DNA of 17,456 nt from JAJPXI01 sp045602885 (GTDB lineage: Bacteria; Bacillota; Clostridia; Oscillospirales; Oscillospiraceae), in the NCBI GenBank assembly GCA_045602885.1, contig JAZSCJ010000031.1, positions 1-17,456 of the forward strand, written 5' to 3'. Below, in pieces: positions 1 to 5,761 of the stretch (within the stretch, counting starts at the first letter, position 1; each line of letters opens with the position of its first letter). Under the pieces are notes generated by a model, which saw only the letters and a program-made list of their open reading frames with translations, was not told the origin of the DNA and did not search any database. The position numbers and the translations under genes were made by a program.

Positions 1-2
1 CT

Positions 3-185
3 TCCGCAGAAGAACTGACTGCTGAAACCGAAATTGGTAAAGCTTATGCATTAGCATACGCAAAAGTACTGAGCCCGGACGCTGGCAACTTGAGTGCAGA
101 AATTAAGGACTATTTGCTTGCAAATCAAAATGAGTATGCAACAAGTGTTACAAAAAATGTAGAAATTTATCTGAAAAAGTTTTAA
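3..185 (+). CDS. 3' end of an unidentified protein (partial)
   Basis: An open frame enters from the left edge and ends at TAA 183-185. It gives about 60 residues, beginning SAEELTAETE and ending NVEIYLKKF. The segment is rich in Ala, Glu, Lys and Tyr and looks alpha-helical, with no motif I can assign to a family. Codon use (TTG, GAA, AAA, GCA) matches the ACT and ilvB genes that follow, not the GC-rich genes beyond 1976. A promoter begins 12 bases after the stop, so the gene is probably not co-transcribed with the ilv genes. No terminator is visible between the two. The function is unknown, and the start lies outside the window. Confidence 0.6.
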   Translation, partial: SAEELTAETEIGKAYALAYAKVLSPDAGNLSAEIKDYLLANQNEYATSVTKNVEIYLKKF

Positions 186-197
186 TGAAACTTTTTG

Positions 198-226
198 TTG
201 ACAAAAAACAAAAAAAGGTGCATAAT
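198..226 (+). promoter_or_regulatory. Sigma-70 type promoter of the T-box/ilv unit
   Basis: A perfect -35 box TTGACA (198-203) is followed by a 17-base A-rich spacer and a -10 box CATAAT (221-226). Transcription should start near 233, just ahead of the T-box leader. Position, spacing and the leader downstream all agree. Confidence 0.75.
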
Positions 227-232
227 ACTCTT

Positions 233-491
233 AATTTCAAATTTCTGAATAAAGGTAATGATTGGGACGAAAAGCAAGCGTAAAGTTTCAGAGAGCCGAT
301 GGCTGGTGAAAATCGGTACGGAGCCTTGTGGAGTAAATCACCCATGAACTCGTCAGCGAAAGTTTTGCGAGTAGACTGATGCGTAGCGGATACGTTACAT
401 CCGAGCCGGTTGATGGACTGGTGCAAGAGTGATAAATAAGGGTGGTACCGCGTATATTACGCCCCTGCTATATAAGGCAGGGGCTATTTTT
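233..491 (+). promoter_or_regulatory. T-box riboswitch leader, probably leucine-responsive
   Basis: This leader carries T-box hallmarks in the expected order: a Stem I AGAGAG bulge sequence (290-295), a GGCTGGTG apical element (301-308), a candidate specifier loop GAACTC (346-351), and the T-box core AGGGTGGTACCGCG (439-452) that pairs with the acceptor end of uncharged tRNA. A terminator hairpin follows. Read as CTC (349-351), the specifier is a leucine codon, which fits an acetolactate synthase operon and is the codon I recall for the Bacillus ilv-leu leader. Uncharged tRNA-Leu would stabilise the antiterminator and turn the genes on. The T-box call is firm; the specifier was placed by eye without a folded model. 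Confidence 0.9.
461..490 (+). terminator. Intrinsic terminator of the T-box leader
   Basis: The arms GCCCCTGC (461-468) and GCAGGGGC (477-484) form a perfect 8-base-pair stem with an 8-base loop, followed by a T-rich run. The hairpin lies directly downstream of the T-box core, where it competes with the antiterminator. Confidence 0.85.
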
Positions 492-547
492 ATAAACAAG
501 CGTAAGACCAAGATAAAATTTACCCCCTACTAAAAGGAGGAAAGATA

Positions 548-769
548 ATGTTTGCAAAAGTACGAGTAACAGGTAAAAATGAAGAAACCTTTTTGCCAAG
601 AGTGTTGAGGGTGCTGGCTAAACAAGGCGTGCATATCCGCTCCCTGCATTTGGATGCGGAAGCTGACGTTGTGAAGCTGGAAGTACTGTTGGTGGAGGCG
701 GCAGCAGCACAAGTTGCCAAGCTGCTGGCGAAGCAAATGTTTGTATCCTCTGTTGAAACTGTTGAATAG
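548..769 (+). CDS. Short ACT-domain protein, probable acetolactate synthase regulatory subunit (IlvN/IlvM type)
   Basis: This 73-residue protein is a single ACT-like fold. It has a beta strand FAKVRVTG, a helix from about residue 15 (FLPRVLRVLAKQGVHIRSL), then strands and a helix ending SSVETVE. Small subunits of acetohydroxyacid synthase bind the large subunit through an ACT domain and confer valine sensitivity. At this length it is nearer to the short IlvM type (about 87 residues) than to the roughly 160-residue IlvN. A good AAAGGAGG site lies 7 bases before ATG 548. The large-subunit gene starts 12 bases after the stop, so the two are translated from one T-box-controlled message. The ACT call comes from pattern and context; effector binding cannot be judged. 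Confidence 0.75.
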   Translation: MFAKVRVTGKNEETFLPRVLRVLAKQGVHIRSLHLDAEADVVKLEVLLVEAAAAQVAKLLAKQMFVSSVETVE

Positions 770-781
770 GAGGTTTTTCTT

Positions 782-2491
782 ATGAAAATGACTGGTGCTC
801 AGGCTATTGTCAAGGTTTTGCAGGAGCAAGGCGTTGAAACAGTCTTTGGATATCCGGGTGGAGCAGTTATTCCCTTGTACAACGCATTGTACGACGCTCC
901 CCTGAAAAATGTGTTGACTGCTCACGAACAAGGAGCAATTCATGCGGCAGATGGTTATGCTAGAGCCAGCGGTAAGGTTGGCGTGTGCATCGCTACTTCT
1001 GGCCCCGGTGCGACAAATATCGTAACCGGCTTGGCGACAGCTTATTTGGACTCTATTCCCGTAGTTGCCATTTCCGGACAAGTTCCCGTGGCAAATTTGG
1101 GACGTGACTCCTTCCAAGAAATTGATATTGTGGGCGTAACAATGCCCATTACAAAATATAATGCCATCGTGCGTAAGAGCGAAGAGCTCGTGCCGATGCT
1201 GAGATTGGCTTTTGCGATAGCTAAAAACGGTAGACCCGGACCTGTTCTGATTGATATACCTAGCGATTTGCAGGTTAAAGAATTGGACTATCCGGAGTTA
1301 GAAAAAGTAGAATTACCGGAAGTTTTGAAGGCCGATGAGGGGATTATTGAAAAAGCTGCTGCTGCTTTGAATGAAGCAGAAAGACCTGTACTGATGGTTG
1401 GCGGCGGCGCAGTTACAAGCAGCGTGGAAAAAGAACTGCTTGAACTGGCGCACAGGGCAGATTTGCCCGTAGTTAGCACGTTGATGGGCTTGGGTGTGTA
1501 TCCCGGCAGTGATGAACGTGCAATTGGATTGACCGGTATGCATGGTCATATGGATTGCAACCTTGCTGTTGCCAATGCAGACGTACTCGTCGTAGCAGGC
1601 AGCCGTTTGAGTGACAGGGTAACCGGCGACAGAAATCGTTACGCAGGAACCAAGACCATTATCCAAATGGATATTGACCAATCTGAAATTGATAAGAATG
1701 TTGGCGTAACCTTGGCGCTGGATGGCGACTTGAAAGAAACCTTGGCAAAATTCTTGCCCTTGGTAAAAGAAGGCAAGCATCCGGAATGGTGGGCGCAAAT
1801 TAAAGAGTGGGATAAAATGGAAGACCGTTCCGTTGCTGATGGCTCCAGACTTACTGCTCCTTGGGTAATGACCCAGCTGACCAAAACCTTTGCTGAAAAG
1901 GACACTATTTACGTAACAGACGTTGGCCAAAACCAAATGTGGGCTGCTCAATACTTGACCATTGATAAACCTCGCCCCACCACCGGCAATCTGGAGGTAG
2001 AGGGCGGCATCGCTGCGCTGCTGGAATTGGGCGTCGGCTTCGATCCGGATCTGACAGTCAAGGAAAACACCTATCTGCGCGGCGCCATGCTGGGTTACAC
2101 CCGTAAGTTTATGAACGATACTTACGATCAGATCATCGATTTCGCAGAATTGCGTGAATTTGAGGATCGGCCCTTCAAGCAGTTGTCCTCCGGCATGAAA
2201 AGCCGACTGGCCTTTGCCATTGCAAGTCTGGTGCAGCCGGACATTCTGATTTTGGACGAGGTGCTGTCGGTGGGCGACGGCGCCTTCCGCAAAAAGAGCG
2301 AGGCCAAGATGAAAGAGATCATCCGCGGCGGCGCGACAACCATTTTAGTGTCCCACTCCATCGGACAGGTGCGGAGTATGTGCAACAAGATCCTGTGGCT
2401 TCATAAGGGGCGGCAAATTGAGTTTGGCGAAGATGTGCAGGGGATCTGCGATCGCTATCAGGAGTTTCTGGACGGCAAACGAACGCTGTAA
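782..2491 (+). CDS. Chimeric ORF: N-terminal acetolactate synthase large subunit joined to C-terminal polysaccharide ABC transporter ATPase
   Basis: The frame encodes 569 residues. Residues 1-398 are the large subunit of biosynthetic acetolactate synthase (IlvB): the ThDP-activating Glu49 in HEQGAIHAADGYAR, the SGPGATN loop, the central FAD-type domain, and VGQNQMWAAQYL at the start of the ThDP-binding domain. Where IlvB should continue with SGGLGTMG and the GDG...N metal/ThDP motif, the protein changes identity. Residues about 399-569 match the C-terminal part of a Wzt/TagH-type ATPase: LEVEGGIAALLELG, signature LSSGM (468-472), Walker B ILILDE (488-493) and H-loop His525. This half lacks Walker A, and it has no C-terminal O-antigen-binding domain. 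Neither half can be active alone. Base composition and codon choice switch at the join. RBS AGGAGG precedes ATG 782. The likeliest cause is an assembly chimera. Confidence 0.9.
   Translation: MKMTGAQAIVKVLQEQGVETVFGYPGGAVIPLYNALYDAPLKNVLTAHEQGAIHAADGYARASGKVGVCIATSGPGATNIVTGLATAYLDSIPVVAISGQVPVANLGRDSFQEIDIVGVTMPITKYNAIVRKSEELVPMLRLAFAIAKNGRPGPVLIDIPSDLQVKELDYPELEKVELPEVLKADEGIIEKAAAALNEAERPVLMVGGGAVTSSVEKELLELAHRADLPVVSTLMGLGVYPGSDERAIGLTGMHGHMDCNLAVANADVLVVAGSRLSDRVTGDRNRYAGTKTIIQMDIDQSEIDKNVGVTLALDGDLKETLAKFLPLVKEGKHPEWWAQIKEWDKMEDRSVADGSRLTAPWVMTQLTKTFAEKDTIYVTDVGQNQMWAAQYLTIDKPRPTTGNLEVEGGIAALLELGVGFDPDLTVKENTYLRGAMLGYTRKFMNDTYDQIIDFAELREFEDRPFKQLSSGMKSRLAFAIASLVQPDILILDEVLSVGDGAFRKKSEAKMKEIIRGGATTILVSHSIGQVRSMCNKILWLHKGRQIEFGEDVQGICDRYQEFLDGKRTL
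1967..1990. other. Join between two unrelated sequences inside the ORF
   Basis: IlvB homology holds through IDKPR (codons ending at 1975). ATPase homology is recognisable from about PTTGN, which corresponds to the PTSG(T) that precedes VEVEG in Wzt/TagH proteins (codons from 1976). The break therefore lies in the C-rich run around 1970-1985, where both partners may share a few bases. The reading frame is kept. Upstream codons favour TTG, GAA and GTA; downstream codons favour CTG, GGC and ATC. Confidence 0.8.
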
Positions 2492-2571
2492 CGCAAGCCC
2501 GGCGCATATCACCCCCGCAAACAAGTGACGGGGACAACTTACCTGTGGTGAATCAAAAGGGGAGTGCCTGC

Positions 2572-3585
2572 ATGACGATAAAACAAATGATCAAATATCG
2601 TGAAATTTGGATGGGAATTGCCATGCTGTCGGTGATGATCTATCATTCGGGCATTCAGTTTCCCATCGAGCTGCTCAACAAAATCAAAGAGATCGCATAT
2701 GGCGGCGTGGATATTTTCCTTTTCGCCTCCGGGATCGGCAATTACTATTCCTATACCAAATCCGAAGCGCCGTTGGAGTTTATCAAGCGGCGAATCCTTC
2801 GCCTGGCGCCGATCTATATCCCTTTTATGATCGTGTGGGGGCTCTACCATATTGTAATGGGGCAGATGAATGCCGTTGTCTTTGTGGGCAATCTGTTTGC
2901 AGTCCAGACGCTTTCTCATTCCGGCATATCCTTCAATTGGTATCTTGCCGCCTTGATCGTGTTCTATGTATTGACGCCTTACCTTGCCACGTTTATCAAG
3001 AAGAATACGCTGGGCAAGTGCATCGTGCTGGTCGCGGCAGCGATCCTTCTGTCCACGGCGTTTTTTAACGACAGGAAATTTATCGTTCTCGCCACCCGGC
3101 TGCCCATTTATATCATTGGCATGATGTTTGCCAAATACGATGCGCAAATCATAAAGAAGAAATATGCCCTGTCGGCGGCGCTGCTGTTTGCCGCAAGTGT
3201 GGCGGCGCTGTACGCCTGCCGCGCATATGTTCCGCGGTATTTGTGGAACTACGGATTGCACTGGTATCCCTACATTCTGATGACGCCCTTTTTGTGCTAT
3301 GTAATTTCCTGTGTTTCCCGGTGGAGCGAAGGCTGCAAGCCCATACGCTATGTACAACGGTGCATCGGGTTGCTGGGCAAATACTCCTTTGAGCTATATC
3401 TGGTTCACATTTTCGTGTTCAAATTGGTGTCGTATTGGTGGAAGGTATTCCATGTGCCCTTCCCGCTGGGCAATGTTGCCTGGATTTTGGTTATGATCCT
3501 TGTTTTCCTGCTGGCATGGATCTTGCACATCATAGCAAAGCAAGTGGAAAAACTGATCTGCCTTTGCGCCCGGTCTGACGGGTGA
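2572..3585 (+). CDS. Acyltransferase family 3 membrane protein (probable surface-polysaccharide O-acyltransferase)
   Basis: This protein of about 337 residues is almost entirely hydrophobic helices, consistent with roughly ten membrane spans. It shows acyltransferase-3 (PF01757) features: an N-terminal REIWMGIAMLSVMIYHSG with the conserved His in the first span, GGVDIFLFASGIG, and an RRILRLAPIY segment like the family's R-R-x-x-R-x-x-P motif. Such enzymes transfer acetyl or similar groups across the membrane to surface sugars. I chose ATG 2572 because AAAAGGGGAG ends 7 bases before it; a GTG at 2545 in the same frame lacks such a site. It follows the ABC ATPase fragment by 80 bases in the same direction, which fits a polysaccharide export and modification cluster. 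It is less GC-rich than the genes to its right. The substrate is unknown. Confidence 0.85.
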   Translation: MTIKQMIKYREIWMGIAMLSVMIYHSGIQFPIELLNKIKEIAYGGVDIFLFASGIGNYYSYTKSEAPLEFIKRRILRLAPIYIPFMIVWGLYHIVMGQMNAVVFVGNLFAVQTLSHSGISFNWYLAALIVFYVLTPYLATFIKKNTLGKCIVLVAAAILLSTAFFNDRKFIVLATRLPIYIIGMMFAKYDAQIIKKKYALSAALLFAASVAALYACRAYVPRYLWNYGLHWYPYILMTPFLCYVISCVSRWSEGCKPIRYVQRCIGLLGKYSFELYLVHIFVFKLVSYWWKVFHVPFPLGNVAWILVMILVFLLAWILHIIAKQVEKLICLCARSDG

Positions 3586-3601
3586 AGTGTGCTGACAAAA
3601 C

Positions 3602-3643
3602 AAAACCCCCGCCTTGACACCCCGGGGTCAAGGCAGGGGTTTT
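3602..3643. terminator. Strong intrinsic terminator after the acyltransferase gene
   Basis: AAAACCCC (3602-3609) pairs with GGGGTTTT (3636-3643), and GCCTTGAC (3611-3618) pairs with GTCAAGGC (3627-3634), with one C/A mismatch between the two stems. T-rich flanks let it work in both directions. It lies 17 bases after the acyltransferase stop. The stop codon of the convergent deacetylase frame (3628-3630) falls inside it, which suggests that frame has lost its natural end. Confidence 0.85.
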
Positions 3644-4203
3644 CTGTTTGGGCGGGGAGTTTCCTTTGTTTCCCGTCGTTCCACATCCCACTGGATGGGC
3701 TGCACACCCATGGAGCGCACGGCGGAAATGACATGGTCGTCATACTCGCCGTAGGGTGGGCGGAACAGGGTGGGACGCACGCCGGTGACGGCCTGGATCT
3801 TGTCGCTGCAGGCGTTGATGTCGGCCACGATCTGATCGTGGGAAAGGGAGTTGAAATGGGCGTGGTCGTTGGAGTGGTTCATAATCTCGTGCCCGGCATC
3901 GGCAAGCGCCCGGACCGATTCGGGGTATTTGTCCACCCACTCGCCCACCACAAAAAAGGTGGCTTTGACATTGTATTTGCCCAAAATGTCGATGAGCTGC
4001 TGGGTGTCCTCGTTGCCCCAGGCCGCGTCAAAGGACAGGGCGACCACCTTCTGGTCGCGCCGGACGCAGTAGATGGGCAGTTGCCGCGTGGTGGCCGCCG
4101 CGCCCACGATGGCCGGGTGGCTGACGATGTAGAACATGGCGGCGGCGCACAGCGCGCAGGCGCACAGGGTCAAGACCTTGCGCTTCAATAAGACAAATTT
4201 CAT
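3628..4203 (-). CDS. PdaB-like polysaccharide deacetylase, C-terminally truncated
   Basis: The ORF gives 191 residues. Residues 8-35 or so form a signal anchor (a hydrophobic Cys/Ala-rich stretch). The NodB-type deacetylase domain starts near residue 51 with SFDAAWG (57-63), the PdaB variant of motif 1 with the catalytic Asp59. The metal-binding HSNDH follows (110-114), then RPPYGEYD (148-155) and QWDV (171-174). Family members continue with a D-x-x-D-W segment and the final motif ending in a conserved His, about 60 more residues. Here an unrelated charged tail, ERRETKETPRPNRKPLP, runs into the terminator instead. No frame downstream encodes the missing part. An RBS AGGAGGGG precedes the start. 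PdaB-type enzymes act on peptidoglycan or other wall glycans outside the membrane, often in sporulation. This copy is probably inactive. Confidence 0.85.
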   Translation of the reverse strand: MKFVLLKRKVLTLCACALCAAAMFYIVSHPAIVGAAATTRQLPIYCVRRDQKVVALSFDAAWGNEDTQQLIDILGKYNVKATFFVVGEWVDKYPESVRALADAGHEIMNHSNDHAHFNSLSHDQIVADINACSDKIQAVTGVRPTLFRPPYGEYDDHVISAVRSMGVQPIQWDVERRETKETPRPNRKPLP

Positions 4204-4274
4204 AAGGACCCCTCCTGTTTTTAAGTTGCTCTATTTTATGAAGAGGGGAACCAATTCAGACGATGCAAGAGAAC

Positions 4275-4324
4275 AAAAGAGCAGATAGGGGCACGGTCAA
4301 TCGACTTGCCCCTATCTGCTCTTT
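4275..4324 (-). terminator. Intrinsic terminator after the ROK kinase gene
   Basis: An 18-base-pair perfect stem joins AAAGAGCAGATAGGGGCA (4276-4293) and its complement (4307-4324), with a 13-base loop. On the minus strand a T-run follows the stem. It separates the kinase gene (stop at 4351) from the deacetylase start at 4203. No other element stands out in the 147-base gap. Confidence 0.85.
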
Positions 4325-4350
4325 ATTTTGATGATTGCGGTGACAGGAGA

Positions 4351-5292
4351 TCAGATCTCCAGCATCAGCCGGGCCGCGCCGCAGATGCCGGCGTCGTTGC
4401 CCAAAACCGCCCGTTCAAAACGGGTTTCTTCCGCGGCAGGAAACGCGTGGCGAACAAACGCCCTGCGCACCACATCCAAAATGATTTGCCCGGCCGCGGA
4501 CACGCCGCCGCCGATGACAAATACCTCGGGGTCGCACACGCAGGACACGATGGACAGCGCGCGCCCCAGCGTTTCGCCAAAAAAGGCCACGACATCCTGC
4601 GCGAGAGGATCGCCTGCCCCGGCGCAGTCAAATACCGCCTTGGCCGTCACCGTTTCCACGTCGCGCAACGAGGAGGGGGTATCGCACGCGGCCAATCTGC
4701 GCTTCGCTTCACGGACGATACCCGTGGCGGAAGCATACTGCTCCAAACAGCCGTACTTGCCGCAGCCACAGGGCTCGGTCTCGGCGGGGTTGACCGTAAT
4801 GTGGCCGATCTCACCACCGGCGCCATGCACCCCGGTCAGCAGCTTGCCGTCTGCAATGATGCCGCCGCCCACGCCGGTGCCCAGCGTGACAAAAACCACG
4901 TTTTTAAAGCCCTTGCCGCCGCCCTGCCACATCTCGCCCAGCGCGGCCGCGTTGGCGTCATTGACCGCCTTGACCGGGAAGGCGCACAGCTGGGCCAGCT
5001 TGTCGGCCACATCGCCGCCCCAACCGTTGAGATTGACGCAGGGTGTTACAAAGCGGTCGCCCAGCACCGCGCCGGGAACGCCCAGACCGGCACCCTTGAC
5101 GGCCTGCACGGGGATGCCCTTCTCGGTCAGTTTGGTCGTTACCGCCGCTGCGATGTCGGGCAGAATGTGCGCGCCGCCGTGTTCGGTTCGGGTGGGGATC
5201 TGCCACTTGTCCAACACAGTTCCGTCCAGACGGAACAGACCCAGCTTTACCGTAGTGCCGCCCAGGTCGATGCCAAAAACATATTGCTGCAT
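4351..5292 (-). CDS. glcK: ROK-family glucokinase
   Basis: The 313-residue protein begins MQQYVFGIDLGGTTVKLG, with the ATP-binding DLGGT at 9-13. It has the catalytic NDANAAALGE (Asp112), the TLGTGVGGG phosphate loop (136-144), and the ROK zinc site formed by GHITV (His164) with PCGCGKYGC (Cys175, 177 and 182). Length and motifs fit bacterial ROK glucokinases, which phosphorylate glucose with ATP in the cytoplasm. EIGHITV with NPAETEPCGCGKYGCLEQ is the glucokinase-like pattern, but an N-acetylmannosamine or other hexose kinase cannot be excluded. There is no N-terminal DNA-binding domain, so it is not a ROK repressor. I chose ATG 5292 because GGAGC lies just upstream and homology begins there. 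It is a single-gene unit with its own promoter and terminator. Confidence 0.9.
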   Translation of the reverse strand: MQQYVFGIDLGGTTVKLGLFRLDGTVLDKWQIPTRTEHGGAHILPDIAAAVTTKLTEKGIPVQAVKGAGLGVPGAVLGDRFVTPCVNLNGWGGDVADKLAQLCAFPVKAVNDANAAALGEMWQGGGKGFKNVVFVTLGTGVGGGIIADGKLLTGVHGAGGEIGHITVNPAETEPCGCGKYGCLEQYASATGIVREAKRRLAACDTPSSLRDVETVTAKAVFDCAGAGDPLAQDVVAFFGETLGRALSIVSCVCDPEVFVIGGGVSAAGQIILDVVRRAFVRHAFPAAEETRFERAVLGNDAGICGAARLMLEI

Positions 5293-5366
5293 GATCTGCT
5301 CCTTCCTGCCGCGGCCGGGAACGGCGGCACCCTGTGCCGGGAAAGCGGTGCGGCTTGTGTAAATGC

Positions 5367-5395
5367 AGTATATCAAATTCCGGCAGGAAAGACAA
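5367..5395 (-). promoter_or_regulatory. Promoter of the ROK glucokinase gene
   Basis: On the minus strand, TTGTCT (5395-5390) is followed by a 17-base spacer and TATACT (5372-5367). This predicts a leader of about 65-70 bases before ATG 5292. Confidence 0.7.
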
Positions 5396-5466
5396 TGCCG
5401 CCGGGCGAGGTTTCGACAGGGGAACAAAGGGCGCGCACATTACACATTAAGTATATAACCGGCTTG

Positions 5467-5489
5467 TGTTACAGTTATGTTTCAAATGG
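5467..5489 (+). repeat. 23-base direct repeat, copy 1 (upstream promoter element)
   Basis: The sequence begins TGTTACAGTTATG and ends TTCAAATGG. It is identical over 23 bases to 5609-5631. It sits 10 bases before a TTGACT -35 box. Confidence 0.85.
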
Positions 5490-5499
5490 GCCGGGGGTG

Positions 5500-5529
5500 T
5501 TGACTTTTGCCCCGTTGTGCCGATAAAAT
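5500..5529 (+). promoter_or_regulatory. Upstream promoter P1 of the S-layer gene
   Basis: TTGACT (5500-5505), an 18-base spacer and TAAAAT (5524-5529) form a reasonable sigma-70 type promoter. It is preceded by direct-repeat copy 1. Transcripts from here would carry a leader of about 225 bases to ATG 5762. Confidence 0.55.
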
Positions 5530-5608
5530 AACAAAGCGGAAGGGGGGACTGCCCCTTTTGCTGTGCGAAAGGCACAATGTTGCATCCATGTTACATAAAG
5601 TCGCGTTA

Positions 5609-5631
5609 TGTTACAGTTATGTTTCAAATGG
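5609..5631 (+). repeat. 23-base direct repeat, copy 2 (upstream promoter element)
   Basis: Identical to 5467-5489, with 142 bases between the copy starts. It again ends 10 bases before a -35 box. A further TGTTACA core lies exactly 20 bases upstream (5589-5595), about two helical turns away, as expected if a regulator binds on one face of the DNA. Confidence 0.85.
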
Positions 5632-5641
5632 CGCGGAAGCA

Positions 5642-5670
5642 TTGACAGGGGCGCGTGGGCGCATTACAAT
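5642..5670 (+). promoter_or_regulatory. Proximal promoter P2 of the S-layer gene
   Basis: A perfect TTGACA (5642-5647), a 17-base spacer and TACAAT (5665-5670) form a strong promoter. The start point should be near 5677, giving a leader of about 85 bases. Confidence 0.75.
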
Positions 5671-5676
5671 CAATGC

Positions 5677-5761
5677 GTAAAATCCAATGGTGTTGGTATC
5701 GCCGCATGGCGTTATCAAATATATGGGGGATACCCCGAAAATTTAAAGGAGGAAACCAAAC
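5677..5761 (+). promoter_or_regulatory. Structured 5' leader and RBS of the S-layer gene
   Basis: GGTATC (5695-5700) can pair with GATACC (5729-5734), enclosing a small CGCC/GGCG hairpin (5700-5711). Alternatively GGGG (5726-5729) can pair with CCCC (5733-5736) in a local hairpin. A strong AAAGGAGG (5745-5752) sits 9 bases before ATG 5762. Structured leaders are common on highly expressed surface-layer mRNAs and may stabilise the message. The role here is inferred. Confidence 0.4.

Noticed and set aside
782..2491. A novel bifunctional acetolactate synthase-ATPase enzyme
   Set aside because: Both halves lack essential catalytic segments, and the composition shift falls at the join, so a chimeric sequence explains it better.
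4306..5526. Long plus-strand frames (344-406 codons) opposite the ROK kinase
   Set aside because: Ala/Gly/Arg-rich products typical of antisense frames in GC-rich DNA; the kinase has full family motifs.
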